64,000 bases of DNA from JAAFHB01 sp037133495 (GCA_037133495.1 JBAXOA010000012.1:1-64000); one strand, 5' to 3'. Numbered from the stretch's first letter, positions 17,884-27,580 are shown. Program-made: numbers and translations. Notes: generated from the sequence alone by a model not told the origin.

Positions 17884-19083
17884 ATGAAATTCAAAGGATT
17901 TCGACAAAGGCTTAGCAGATCAGCCCTGATCAGGGTTATCCAAAGAGAACTGTTTAAAATTTCCGGAAATTGGGTTCTCTTGTTTACCACCCTTTTAGGT
18001 CCTGTTGCAGTATTCCTGCTGGTCAGCTGGATATTCTCCTCAGCTGTTGTGAGAGATCTTCCGGTGACAGTAGTTGACCTGGACCACACCCAGTTTTCCC
18101 GTAAAATTGTCCGGATCATTGATGCTGTCCCGGCTACTGGCATAGTTTGGCAGTCGGTCTCGCTGGAAGAAGCCAGAGCACAAATGGTAAAAGGCAGGAC
18201 CGATGCCGTGATTTGCATTCCTGAAGGTCTTGAAAAATCAGTACAAAGGGGAATTCAGGCAGAAATAGCCATGTACGTGAATAATACCAATGTGATAAAA
18301 GGTGGAGTAATCAAATCGCAATTAATGAACACTTTTGCCACCTTATCCGGTGCAGTTAAAGTTCAGACCATGATCAGAAAAGGGATTCCGGCGGAAGAAG
18401 CGGTTAAAAAGGCTCAACCAATCAAATCTGATATCCATCTGTTGTTCAATCCTTATGGAAATTATGCATATTTCCTGATGATGGGTTTGCTTCCACTCCT
18501 GGCGGTGGTTTTTATTTTTCTTGGAACCTCGTATGCGGTTGGAATCGAAATGAAAGATGGAACCGTGCATGAATGGCTTGAGTTGGCTGGTGGCAGTTCT
18601 ATGGTTGCAATGATCGGAAAATTGATTCCATACCTCTTTTTGTTTTTTGCAGATCTGATGGCTATGAATCTGATTCTCATTAAGGTAATGGGAACTCCGC
18701 TGAACGGATCTTTCCCGGTTATTCTTGCTTCGGAGCTTTTATTGATTCTGGCCTATCAGGCTATGGCCATTCTGTTACTGACCATTACCATCAATCTGCG
18801 CCTGACACTTTCACTTGGAAGTGCCTATACCATGATGGCACTTACTTTTTCAGGATTAACTTTCCCTGCCATGGGAATGCCCGTAATTGCCAAAATGTTT
18901 TCTTTTGTTTTTCCTTATACTTTTTGGCTGAAAATATTTCTGAGTCAGTCGTTGCGTGGTGAACCCGTTCACGAAACGATTCCATCACTTTTATTGCTAG
19001 TGTTATTTATTCTCACAGGGATCATTGGGTTTCCGCTGTTCAAAAAAAGGATGAAGGATGAAAGATGGAGGAACAAAGAATGA
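17884..19083 (+). CDS. ABC-2-type transport permease (first of pair)
   Basis: 399 residues from the ATG 4 bases after the HlyD stop. One N-terminal helix is followed by a periplasmic domain of about 150 residues (VVDLDHTQFSRKIVRIID) and a block of five to six C-terminal helices, the YhhJ/DrrB-like ABC2_membrane_3 layout. It exports a drug, lipid or other hydrophobic substrate with the adaptor and TolC. Its TGA overlaps the ATG of the next permease (ATGA). No ABC ATPase is in the operon, although permeases of this type normally need one. Confidence 0.87.
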   Translation: MKFKGFRQRLSRSALIRVIQRELFKISGNWVLLFTTLLGPVAVFLLVSWIFSSAVVRDLPVTVVDLDHTQFSRKIVRIIDAVPATGIVWQSVSLEEARAQMVKGRTDAVICIPEGLEKSVQRGIQAEIAMYVNNTNVIKGGVIKSQLMNTFATLSGAVKVQTMIRKGIPAEEAVKKAQPIKSDIHLLFNPYGNYAYFLMMGLLPLLAVVFIFLGTSYAVGIEMKDGTVHEWLELAGGSSMVAMIGKLIPYLFLFFADLMAMNLILIKVMGTPLNGSFPVILASELLLILAYQAMAILLLTITINLRLTLSLGSAYTMMALTFSGLTFPAMGMPVIAKMFSFVFPYTFWLKIFLSQSLRGEPVHETIPSLLLLVLFILTGIIGFPLFKKRMKDERWRNKE

Positions 19084-20285
19084 GATTATATCAACGATTT
19101 CCATCTGCTTTGAATGGATTCGCACAAATCGAACATGCTTTTCTGAAAGAAGGACAGGCCATTTTTAAAGATCGCGGTGCGATTTTGATCTTGTTTATTG
19201 CTGTTTGGGCATATCCACTGGTTTATTCTATAGCCTATCAGAATAATGTTATCCGGAATATCCCCATGGTTGTTGTTGACAGCGACCACAGCACTCTGAG
19301 CAGGCAACTGGTAAGGATGATCGGCGCCACCCAGGAAGTTGAAGTTAATCTCGAAACCGGGAATATCAATGAAGCAGAACAACTCTTTTGGGATGGTGAA
19401 TCAAAAGGGATTATATACATTCCAGCGGATTTTGAGAAAAAAGTTCTCCGGGGAGAACAGACCCATGTGGGTTTGTACTGCGATGCCAGTTATTTTCTGA
19501 TTTATAAAGAAAGTTTAAGCGGATCGTTGAAAGCCGTTGGAACGTTGTCTGCGAGCATCGAAATCAAGAGACTTATTGCCTTAGGATCAACGACTTATAT
19601 GGCGATAAAACAACGAGATCCGCTGACTTTAAAAACTTATTCCCTTTATAATCCTTCCGGAGCTTATGGCACTTATGTCATGCCTGGTCTTATTTTAGTC
19701 ATTCTGCAACAGACATTATTGGTAGGAATCGGCATGATTGGGGGCGGAAGAAGAGAACGGCAAAAAATGCTGGCTTCTTCCAAAAATCATGAAGTGTCAT
19801 CCATCTTCTATACCCTCACCGGCAGATCGCTGGCCTATTTTATCTTATACCTCGTCAATCTGCTTTTTACCCAGATCGTGTTAGCCCATTGGTTTCATTT
19901 TCCTGATAATGGTTCACTGCTTGATATTGGTTTGCTGATGGTACCGTTTCTTTTTTCGGTAATTTTTATGGGTCTGGCCGTTTCTCTCCTATTAACGCGC
20001 CGGGAGCATTCCATCATGATGTTGGTTTTTCTTTCCCCGATAGTTCTCTTTGTTAGTGGAATATCATGGCCTGCAACCTCACTTCCACCATTGTTATATC
20101 ATTTGGCTCATATTTTTCCGACAACATCCATGATTCCAGCCTATCTGCGGATCAGAACAATGGGAGGAACTCTTCAGGATGTAATTCCGGAATTCATATT
20201 TATGACCGGGCAAATGATTTTTTATGGAATTCTGGCCATGCTGAGTTACCGGATATACCTGCACAGAAAAATAACCGATTTTTGA
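19080..20285 (+). CDS. ABC-2-type transport permease (second of pair)
   Basis: 401 residues from the ATG in the ATGA overlap; an in-frame ATG at 19065 would add five residues. The layout matches its partner: N-terminal helix, periplasmic domain with VVVDSDHSTLSRQLVRMIG, then a C-terminal membrane block. The two are paralogues that probably pair as a heterodimer. The operon ends here, with no ATPase gene following; a gene remnant on the other strand comes next. The substrate cannot be told from sequence. Confidence 0.87.
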   Translation: MRLYQRFPSALNGFAQIEHAFLKEGQAIFKDRGAILILFIAVWAYPLVYSIAYQNNVIRNIPMVVVDSDHSTLSRQLVRMIGATQEVEVNLETGNINEAEQLFWDGESKGIIYIPADFEKKVLRGEQTHVGLYCDASYFLIYKESLSGSLKAVGTLSASIEIKRLIALGSTTYMAIKQRDPLTLKTYSLYNPSGAYGTYVMPGLILVILQQTLLVGIGMIGGGRRERQKMLASSKNHEVSSIFYTLTGRSLAYFILYLVNLLFTQIVLAHWFHFPDNGSLLDIGLLMVPFLFSVIFMGLAVSLLLTRREHSIMMLVFLSPIVLFVSGISWPATSLPPLLYHLAHIFPTTSMIPAYLRIRTMGGTLQDVIPEFIFMTGQMIFYGILAMLSYRIYLHRKITDF

Positions 20286-20404
20286 AAAGAAAAATTGTTC
20301 AGTCACAGTTTCCAGTTTTAACCCGACTAAGTGCCAACTGTAGCTGATGCAGTCCTGTTCTGTCAAAAACAATTTAAGTTTTAGAAATAAAATAACTTAC
20401 TGTC

Positions 20405-20755
20405 TCACCTAAAATCCACATCCACTACTACAATCTCCGATTTGCCGGCTGTCCTGACAGGCGGTCCCCACAACATGATGCCGCAGGTGACGAACACATG
20501 GGTATTCAATACTTTTTGGTAACCCCAGCTCAAGGGGTAGATATTGTTAACAATCAGGTTGTATTTCAATTCGAAATTTCCCTCAATTAAAAGATTGTTG
20601 ATCGGGTAATCCAACACCAGTAACAAGTAAATCAGCGCATTCCAGATTCTATATCGCGTACTTATAAACAGTTGCCGGATACGGAGAAAAAGATAAATAT
20701 TGGGAACAATACAGAGTAGTGCGAAGATTAAGTCAAAAAAACGAGGCTGTATCAA
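20405..20755 (-). pseudogene. Internally deleted metallophosphoesterase remnant
   Basis: The open frame has no ATG and begins with TTG inside the end of a MITE-like element. Its first half (FFDLIFALLCIVPNIYLF ... YLLLVLDYPI) resembles the N-terminal membrane segment of Bacteroidota calcineurin-like phosphoesterases. Its second half (IYPLSWGYQKVLNTHVFV, then WGPPVRT and SEIVVVDVDF) resembles the extreme C-terminus of the same family. The whole metal-binding catalytic centre, with its D-x-H and GNHD motifs, is missing. I read this as an internal deletion plus a disrupted start. The family call is from memory of the terminal motifs. Confidence 0.55.
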
Positions 20756-20893
20756 AAGTGAAAATTTAACCGCAGAGAATCGCGGAGGAAAACTGCCGAG
20801 AACCGCAAAGTATTAATACAGAAGATTAACTCTGCGTAGCTTTGCGCCTTCTCTGCGTATCTCCGCGGTAAAAAAAACTTTTGAGACACCTTC
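20743..20893. repeat. MITE-like palindromic element
   Basis: Imperfect terminal inverted repeats (GAGGCTGTATCAAAAGT and ACTTTTGAGACACCTTC) bound about 150 bp with inner arms ACCGCAGAGAATCGCGGAG and CTCTGCGTATCTCCGCGGT. It encodes nothing. The left terminus overlaps the broken start of the phosphoesterase remnant, so insertion probably truncated that gene. Repeats of this CCGC-rich kind are familiar in Bacteroidota spacers. Confidence 0.6.
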
Positions 20894-20921
20894 CTTAATT
20901 CACTGCATATCAATATTTCCT

Positions 20922-21629
20922 TTATTGACGGTATTTATTAATGATTTCATTCGCTTTAGTAAAACCCAGCTCACCCGCTTTACTTAAGTCACTGTAACCC
21001 TTCTCGTTATTTCCCAGCATAATTTCACAAACACCTCTGCTGTAATAAGCCTGAGCACTTTTGGGATCACTTTCAATCTCTTTGGTCAAATAAGCAATTG
21101 CTCCCAAATAGCCTTTTTGCTTCGACTTTGCCATTCCAATATTATCAAAAGTTGCAGCATAGGCGGGATCAAGTTCAATTGCTCTATTATAATCAATAAA
21201 TGCGCCAGGGTAATCTTCCATATTATATTTTTCAATACCGCGAAGAGAATATGCCTCTGCATAATCCGGGTTAAGTTCGATCGCTTTATCATAATCAGCT
21301 ATTGCTCCAAGATTGTCATTGAGCATACTTTTAACCTGTCCTCTGAGATTATAAGCCACGGCATTATCAGAATCAATCGATAAGGCACGATTAACGTCGG
21401 GTAATACACCATTAAAATCTTTCAGATAAAACTTAGCATAACTTCTGCTAAGATAAATTGTAGAATTATAAGGATCCACGGCTAAGGCTCTGCTATAATC
21501 TTCGATTGCTCCAATATAGTCCTGAAGATCGCTCTTTGTTTTGCCATTGTTATAATAATCAGGTACCTGAGGCTTGCATCCAACGATGCATGTGATCAAT
21601 ATTAAAAGTAAATAATCCCTCTTTTTCAT
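20922..21629 (-). CDS. TPR-repeat lipoprotein
   Basis: The product begins MKKRDYLLL and has a lipobox CIVGC. An ATG two codons earlier is also possible. The mature part is five to six tetratricopeptide repeats, each with the A-x-x-D-Y-x-x-A-I-x-L-x-P-x-x-x-x-A-Y pattern (for example AIADYDKAIELNPDYAEAY). TPR lipoproteins act as protein-binding scaffolds in the periplasm or at the outer membrane. No functional partner is evident: the flanks are a MITE-like element and an AraC gene. Confidence 0.82.
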   Translation of the reverse strand: MKKRDYLLLILITCIVGCKPQVPDYYNNGKTKSDLQDYIGAIEDYSRALAVDPYNSTIYLSRSYAKFYLKDFNGVLPDVNRALSIDSDNAVAYNLRGQVKSMLNDNLGAIADYDKAIELNPDYAEAYSLRGIEKYNMEDYPGAFIDYNRAIELDPAYAATFDNIGMAKSKQKGYLGAIAYLTKEIESDPKSAQAYYSRGVCEIMLGNNEKGYSDLSKAGELGFTKANEIINKYRQ

Positions 21630-21635
21630 AATCAT

Positions 21636-21965
21636 CTGAGTATTAAATTTTCAGAAAACAGTACTGCTGAAATACAACCACTATGGAAATTGATTTTTGC
21701 ATAGAATTTTATCATTGAAAAACAAATACTCTTCGGTTATTTAGCAACTTCTACAACAATAAACCTCATAAATATTTTGAAAAACAATTCTCAAAATTCC
21801 AATCGCTTCACCTAATTATGCTATAACTTCTAGACTTACCTAAGATACGAAAAATATTCCACTTATAAATGAAAATTTCATGTCTGCAAACATATTTTAT
21901 CGCAAAATCATTTTATTTGCTCACGGGTATATCGAGGCACTCATCGAGGCTGTTTCTGCGTCTGA
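21636..21965. other. Intergenic spacer, nothing recognisable
   Basis: About 330 AT-rich bases between two minus-strand genes. I see no gene, strong hairpin or repeat. The end near the TPR gene must hold its promoter. Confidence 0.4.
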
Positions 21966-22829
21966 TTAGTTAATAAACCGGTTCCTGTATTCGGAAGGTG
22001 GCATCGAGTTGACCTTTCTAAATTGTTTATTGAAATGACTCAGATTATTAAACCCGCTGTCAAGACAAACCTCCATAATACTCAGATCGCTATCCATCAG
22101 CAGCTTACATGCCAATTCAACTTTTAGCTGATTCAGGTATTCAAAAACCGTCATGCCCATATTCATCTTAAAGAAACGACACAAAGAACCTTCAGCCATA
22201 TTAACCAGCTCGGCTATTCGATGCAAATTCACATTTTCACGGTAATTATTCATTAAATATTCATGGATCACAGCTATCCGCTTATTACCAGTGGTAAAAC
22301 GCATATTAAGATACTCCTTGCTTGCCAGCTGAATATTGGTCTCACTTCTGCCAATGATATCCATCAGCTTAAAAAAATGAAGCATGCGGTCGAAACTCTT
22401 CAAATAAGGCAATTGCAACATAATTTCGCTCACCTCATTTAGTGTTTGCCCCACAATCTGAATCCCGTGCTCGGATAATGCAATCGCTTTGGAAATATAT
22501 TTGAACTCAGGAAGAATCAAAAGCTGGGGACTCACCACATCGGAAGTAAATTGAAGGAATACCATCTCAAGTGACCTGGCAGAAGGCATTCTGGTCTCTT
22601 TATCGGCAATCCACACATGAGGTAAATTACAACCAATAAAAACAAGATCTCCGGGTTGAAATTCCACAATCGAATCTGCAACAATACGCTTACCAAAACC
22701 CTCGGTAATAAAGGTGATTTCAAAATTATTATGGTAATGCCAGGAACTTTTTTCCATATTGTCCTGAAAAATGCCAATCCTGATGGATTCATCTTCTTTT
22801 ACACTAAATTTCTCGAGTGATGCAGTCAT
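21966..22829 (-). CDS. AraC-family regulator with cupin sensor domain
   Basis: 287 residues: an N-terminal cupin-like domain (HYHNNFEITFITEGFGKRIV, FQPGDLVFIGCNLPHVW), a linker, then a C-terminal AraC double helix-turn-helix (about 190-287) with LHRIAELVNMAEGSLCRFFK and IMEVCLDSGFNNLSHFNKQF. The cupin part resembles sugar-responsive regulators. It is divergent from the methyltransferase cassette with about 135 bases between starts, so it very likely controls that cassette. The inducer is unknown; methanol, a methylated sugar or another methoxy compound are candidates. Confidence 0.88.
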   Translation of the reverse strand: MTASLEKFSVKEDESIRIGIFQDNMEKSSWHYHNNFEITFITEGFGKRIVADSIVEFQPGDLVFIGCNLPHVWIADKETRMPSARSLEMVFLQFTSDVVSPQLLILPEFKYISKAIALSEHGIQIVGQTLNEVSEIMLQLPYLKSFDRMLHFFKLMDIIGRSETNIQLASKEYLNMRFTTGNKRIAVIHEYLMNNYRENVNLHRIAELVNMAEGSLCRFFKMNMGMTVFEYLNQLKVELACKLLMDSDLSIMEVCLDSGFNNLSHFNKQFRKVNSMPPSEYRNRFIN

Positions 22830-22963
22830 AGTAGTAATAATTGTACCCTAAAGGCATAATATGTGAATATCGCATCGAAAGTAGTAAAAATTGATGTAGC
22901 TAATCGACAAAGCATCCGATATTTTTGTATAAGCTATTAACCAGACACAAAATAAAATGCATT

Positions 22964-23632
22964 ATGGAAGAATTACTCGAAAAATTGCTTGAAGCGGTTG
23001 AATTTGGCAAAGTGGATAGAAAATCACCCTACCCGCCCCAGCTCAGAGATATGGATGGATCGCATGAACTGACCATCAGCGCAATTGAAACAGGGATAAA
23101 ACCGCAAAGGATATTAGAAGAGGCATTAATTCCTGCAATGGAGAAGGTTGGGAAAAAATTCGCGGAGTCCAAAATCTTTGTCCCGCAAATGCTAATGTCT
23201 GCCCGGGCAATGGGTGCTTCCATGTTTCAGCTAAAACCTTTTTTCGCTTCGGGCGACATCAAAACCAAGGGAACTTTTATCATTGGGACAGTAAAAGGCG
23301 ATTTGCATGATATCGGCAAAAACCTTGTTTCAATGATGGTTGAAGGTGGTGGATGGTCGATTGTTGACTTAGGTGTTGATGTTGGATCCGACCGTTTCCT
23401 GGAAGCGTTGAAAAATAACCCCGGTGCTGTTGTCGGATTATCGGCTTTATTGACTACAACCATGGTGAATATGGGCGAGATTGTGGCCAGCATCAGAGAA
23501 CTGGCGCCTGAAACGAAAATTCTCATTGGCGGTGCGCCGGTAAATGACGATTTCTGTAAAAAAATAGGGGCCGATTTTTATGCTCCGGATCCTCAGAAAG
23601 CTGTTGAATATATGAATAAACTAGCCTCATGA
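22964..23632 (+). CDS. mtaC: MtaC-like corrinoid protein
   Basis: 222 residues from the ATG of MEELLEKLL. An N-terminal helical cap (about 1-90) is followed by a Rossmann-like B12-binding domain with the base-off signature GDLHDIGKNLV (Asp113, His115 as lower cobalt ligand), SALLTTTM and GGAPV. This is the corrinoid shuttle of methyltransferase systems: it takes a methyl group from the substrate-specific methyltransferase and passes it to an acceptor. Its stop overlaps the start of the mtaB-like gene by four bases. The neighbours identify the likely donor as methanol or a related methyl donor. Confidence 0.9.
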   Translation: MEELLEKLLEAVEFGKVDRKSPYPPQLRDMDGSHELTISAIETGIKPQRILEEALIPAMEKVGKKFAESKIFVPQMLMSARAMGASMFQLKPFFASGDIKTKGTFIIGTVKGDLHDIGKNLVSMMVEGGGWSIVDLGVDVGSDRFLEALKNNPGAVVGLSALLTTTMVNMGEIVASIRELAPETKILIGGAPVNDDFCKKIGADFYAPDPQKAVEYMNKLAS

Positions 23633-25005
23633 AATACAAGAACCTGATCATAAATCATCCTGAAGATCTCATGTTTGGAATCGCTCCGAATCCTGTTAAG
23701 ACAAGGCGCGGACTTGAAATCGGAGGCGGGCAGGTCTATGCCGAACTCAATTTCACCCTTCCCATCATGAGTATTAATGATAATACGCTTGAACAGGTGT
23801 ATTCCCATTACCGCGAGATTGCCGAGGGCGCGCTGGAACATGCGTTGCACATGAATTCCAAAGGAGTGGTACTCGAATTTGAAACGTTGCTTGAGATGAC
23901 TAAGACTCCGGCAATTGGAGTAGAGATCGTTAAAATAATGAATGATATCTGCGAAAATTATTATCAAAAACACGGCCTAAAATCCGAAATACGACTAACA
24001 CCCAATGACTTAAGGGAATTTGAACGGCCTGCTCGTCAGCGAAGTTCAAAACATCTGGAACCGATGATGGAGCTTTTTGAGCGCGGAATGATTGCCGGAG
24101 GTGATTTATTGTCTATTGAAAGTACCGGTGGCAAAGAAGTATCGGACGAGGCCCTGATGATGTGTGATATAAAAGGGATGGTTTTTGCACTTGCAGTCCT
24201 GGGTGTCAGGGACATGCAATTTCTCTGGCAAAAAATTGTTTCTCTCGCGCAAAAGCACGGTAAAATTGCAGCTGGTGATTCAGCCTGCGGGTTTGCCAAT
24301 ACAGCAATGGTTTTAGCAGAGAAAAAATACATACCAAAAGTTTTTGCAACCTTGGTACGTGTTATTTCTGTAGTCCGGTCTATCGTTGCAATGGAAGAAG
24401 GCGCCGTTGGCCCCGACAAAGATTGTGGTTATGAAGGGCCATTTTTGAAGGCAATTACAGGAATTCCCATTTCAATGGAAGGAAAAACTGCCGCTTGCGC
24501 TCATTTAAGTCCGTTAGGAAATATCGCTTCAGCTTGCGCTGACTTATGGAGCAACGAATCGGTACAAAATATCAAATTACTTTCAGGAATGGCTCCCACT
24601 GCCTATCTCGAGCAGCTGGAATATGATGCCAGGCTAATGAACGAAGCGCTGCGTGCAGGGAAAATGCACTGTCAGGTCTTGCAGCAATTACTTGTTGCCT
24701 CCGACATTTATACCGATCCGCAGGCCTTAATTCTCTCGCCCGAAAATGTCATCAGAATATCCAGAGAACTTGTAAAAGGAGAATCATATGTGGCCAACGC
24801 ACGAAATGGAGCAATCGCAGCTCTTGACATTATTGAGGAGGCGCTTAAATCCGGCAAAATGCGCCTTCCCGAATTAGAAACCGCTTACCTCCCAATTCTC
24901 CGCGACGATTTGAACAGCATTCCAGATAGTGAAACCGATTTTATAGCCATGATGCTTCCATTAATAGACCAAAGCAAATTTATTCTGTCAGAATACGGAC
25001 TTTAG
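23629..25005 (+). CDS. mtaB: MtaB-like methanol:corrinoid methyltransferase
   Basis: 458 residues, the usual MtaB length. Residues known in the Methanosarcina enzyme as zinc ligands have obvious counterparts here: Glu164 in LLSIESTGGKE, Cys220 in GDSACGF, and Cys266 in DKDCGYEGP. The family activates methanol on zinc and transfers the methyl to Co(I) of MtaC. It overlaps the corrinoid protein gene by four bases. Typical hosts are methanogens and acetogens, so a Bacteroidota-like setting is unusual. No MtaA (methyl-CoM) partner or methyl-THF methyltransferase is in the window, so the acceptor is unknown. A related methoxy substrate cannot be excluded. Confidence 0.87.
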   Translation: MKYKNLIINHPEDLMFGIAPNPVKTRRGLEIGGGQVYAELNFTLPIMSINDNTLEQVYSHYREIAEGALEHALHMNSKGVVLEFETLLEMTKTPAIGVEIVKIMNDICENYYQKHGLKSEIRLTPNDLREFERPARQRSSKHLEPMMELFERGMIAGGDLLSIESTGGKEVSDEALMMCDIKGMVFALAVLGVRDMQFLWQKIVSLAQKHGKIAAGDSACGFANTAMVLAEKKYIPKVFATLVRVISVVRSIVAMEEGAVGPDKDCGYEGPFLKAITGIPISMEGKTAACAHLSPLGNIASACADLWSNESVQNIKLLSGMAPTAYLEQLEYDARLMNEALRAGKMHCQVLQQLLVASDIYTDPQALILSPENVIRISRELVKGESYVANARNGAIAALDIIEEALKSGKMRLPELETAYLPILRDDLNSIPDSETDFIAMMLPLIDQSKFILSEYGL

Positions 25006-25094
25006 ACCAATGACAAATGGATTAATTGAAAATTACACTGATTTTTTTTGGCGTAGATCGTACTATTAACCGATAACCTTGCTATTTTTGGCTA

Positions 25095-26096
25095 ATGGAA
25101 AAAATTCCTGTTCATATCATCTCCGGATTTCTGGGAGCCGGAAAAACAACGGCCATACTTAAACTCCTTAATAACAAAAGGGCAGACGAACAATGGGCAG
25201 TAATCATCAACGAATTTGGAAAAATTTCAATCGACACCCAGACACTACGTTCATCATCTGATGCGGGAACGGTTTTTGATATTTCAGGTGGCTGCATTTG
25301 TTGTTCAGCAAAAGGATATTTTCAGGAAAACTTAGCGGAAATCATTAGTACAGGAAATTATTCAAGGGTGATTATCGAACCCAGCGGACTTGGCGGTATC
25401 GAAATGGTTACAGAAATAGTCCGGGCCAGTCCGGCTCTTCATTTAATGCCGGTTATTTGTTTGGTTGACATCAATTATATTGATAATGCCCGGCTTCAGC
25501 TCCTTCCAATTTATCGGCGGCAAATAGAAAAAGCCGATTTGATTGCCTTCAGCAAATGTGATCTGCTTAAAGATTTTGAGGAGCAGACTCACCTGATTGA
25601 AAAATTTAAAGCTATATTCCCTCAAAAAGAAAAATATTTACAAATTGCAAATGCTGATTTCTGGCTGTCGCTGCCAAATACTGAGAGGTCGGCAATAGCC
25701 GAAGAAAATAAATTTCGCATAATTCCAGCCGACGAACCTGATCTCAAAGACATTAATTATCAATCAAATAACTACACTTTCAGCGAAGAGTTAATTTTCA
25801 ATGCAGACCAGCTGGCACTTCTATTCACTAAATACACTGCAATAATCCGTGCTAAAGGACATATTCGAACAGAAAATGGTTGGAAACTGCTTAATTTTAC
25901 ACTATCAAATTGTATTTTTGAGCCTTGTCCTGCCAAAGAACAAAATGAATTAATTGTAATATCAGAAAAATCAAAATCTTTGCAAATTGATAGACTCGGG
26001 GACGAAATTAAAATAACGATAATAACAAAAGCGACTTCTGATGAAAAAACATACGATCAGCCTTTATCCGCTTGGGAAAGATCTTCAAGTCAATGA
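25095..26096 (+). CDS. CobW/COG0523-family GTPase metallochaperone
   Basis: 333 residues: Walker A GFLGAGKTT (11-19), the metal-binding CxCC motif (Cys67, Cys69, Cys70) between switch regions, EPSGL, and the base-recognition motif SKCD in place of NKxD, with a divergent C-terminal domain. COG0523 proteins deliver Zn, Co or other metals to enzymes. Here the target could be the zinc of MtaB or the cobalt of the corrinoid; this is inferred from the operon. The next gene overlaps its 3' end by 56 bases. Confidence 0.87.
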   Translation: MEKIPVHIISGFLGAGKTTAILKLLNNKRADEQWAVIINEFGKISIDTQTLRSSSDAGTVFDISGGCICCSAKGYFQENLAEIISTGNYSRVIIEPSGLGGIEMVTEIVRASPALHLMPVICLVDINYIDNARLQLLPIYRRQIEKADLIAFSKCDLLKDFEEQTHLIEKFKAIFPQKEKYLQIANADFWLSLPNTERSAIAEENKFRIIPADEPDLKDINYQSNNYTFSEELIFNADQLALLFTKYTAIIRAKGHIRTENGWKLLNFTLSNCIFEPCPAKEQNELIVISEKSKSLQIDRLGDEIKITIITKATSDEKTYDQPLSAWERSSSQ

Positions 26097-27528
26097 GCAA
26101 ACTCCTCTGATTGATGTGCTTCATGAATTTGGGGTTGAATTTCCATGCGGGGGTAACGGAACCTGCGGAAAATGTAAAGTACGGTTATTGGATGGCAAGA
26201 TTACAAAATCCGAAATTCATCAGCAAAAAATCGATAAACTAGGTCTTTCAGAGGATTGGAGACTAGCCTGCTTTAGCTTGTGCACCAGCAATATAACACT
26301 CGAAATTGAGCAATTTAACCATTTAATTCTGGCAGATGAAAGCACTTTTGATTTCACGCCTCAGGAAGGATTTGGAATTGCAGTCGATCTGGGAACAACT
26401 ACCATTGTAGCTCAGCTGGTAGATTTAACCTCATCTAAAGTACTGGCCGTTGAAACAATGCTGAATCCTCAGGTACGATATGGGGCCGATCTGATTTCGA
26501 GAATTCAGGCGTGTATGGATGGAAATTCCGCCGAAATGACCCGAATAGTCAGGAATGCCGTTGGAATGATGATTAAATTAATGCTTAAGAGATTGAATGT
26601 CGAATTGAAAAACGTAGTACTCGTTGGAAATTCAGTGATGCAATTAATTTTCAGTAACTGCGACGTTTCTCCCCTGGCATCCTACCCTTTTCACACAGAT
26701 AATCTGGGAATAAAATCCTTTGATCCCAAGGAACTGGGATGGAAATTTAAAGTCAGAGAAAAAGTGCAGTTTTATCCTTCGATAGGAAGTTTTGTAGGCA
26801 GCGATATCCTGGCAGGAATAGCAGCAACAGGAATTCATAACAGTGAAAAATATACTGCTTTAATTGATTTGGGAACCAATGGTGAGATTGTTGTAGGGAA
26901 TAAAAAACAGATTGTTTGTGCCTCAACAGCAGCCGGACCGGCATTTGAAGGCGCTAATATTTCGATGGGTATGAGGGCTGTTACCGGAGCCATCTCTTCG
27001 CTGAATCTGGTTAATGGAAAGATGGAAGCGAGTGTTATTGGAAATACTTCACCAAAAGGGATATGCGGAAGCGCTCTGATTGATGCTGTTGCAATTCTTC
27101 GAAAAACGGATCTTATCGGAGTATTTGGCGAAATCAACTCTGAAGAGCAGTCCGTTCCACTTATTGGAAAAGTTAGCCTGACACAAAAAGACATTAACGA
27201 ATTTCAGCTCGCAAAGGCCGCAGTTTCGGCAGGTCTAACCATCCTGGCTAAGAAATTATCTATCCAACTTGATGATATTGAAGAGATTTACATTGCAGGA
27301 GGATTTGGGAATTACATCAACATCGAAAATATTGTTGAAACCGGTATGATTGAACTTCCCGAGGGAAAAATTTATAAAAGAGGAAATACTGCACTCACAG
27401 GGGCAAAAATGTTTCTGTTCTCTGATACCGGAATTACGGAAGAAATACTGGCAAAGACACTTCATATTAATCTCGAAGGAGATCCTAATTTTCAGGACAT
27501 TTATGTTGATAAAATGCTTTTTAATTAG
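26041..27528 (+). CDS. RACo-type reductive activator of corrinoid protein
   Basis: 495 residues. An N-terminal 2Fe-2S ferredoxin domain has Cys36, Cys42, Cys45 and Cys77 (CGGNGTCGKC). The ASKHA-type ATPase domain carries DLGTTTIVAQLVD and LIDLGTNGEIVV, plus AGGFGNYI near the end. This is the RamA/RACo family (DUF4445), which uses ATP to drive reduction of inactive Co(II) corrinoid to Co(I). Its presence confirms that a corrinoid methyltransferase works here. It overlaps the CobW-like gene by 56 bases in another frame, which suggests coupled translation. Confidence 0.9.
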   Translation: MKKHTISLYPLGKDLQVNEQTPLIDVLHEFGVEFPCGGNGTCGKCKVRLLDGKITKSEIHQQKIDKLGLSEDWRLACFSLCTSNITLEIEQFNHLILADESTFDFTPQEGFGIAVDLGTTTIVAQLVDLTSSKVLAVETMLNPQVRYGADLISRIQACMDGNSAEMTRIVRNAVGMMIKLMLKRLNVELKNVVLVGNSVMQLIFSNCDVSPLASYPFHTDNLGIKSFDPKELGWKFKVREKVQFYPSIGSFVGSDILAGIAATGIHNSEKYTALIDLGTNGEIVVGNKKQIVCASTAAGPAFEGANISMGMRAVTGAISSLNLVNGKMEASVIGNTSPKGICGSALIDAVAILRKTDLIGVFGEINSEEQSVPLIGKVSLTQKDINEFQLAKAAVSAGLTILAKKLSIQLDDIEEIYIAGGFGNYINIENIVETGMIELPEGKIYKRGNTALTGAKMFLFSDTGITEEILAKTLHINLEGDPNFQDIYVDKMLFN

Positions 27529-27580
27529 ATTTTTTTTATAAAATGGCATCCGATTGTTAGCAGTGAATAAAAAAATAACT

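Noticed and set aside
22830..22963. Cobalamin riboswitch before the corrinoid cassette
   Set aside because: The gap is only about 130 bases and I see no B12-box or multi-stem architecture; the AraC protein is the more likely regulator.
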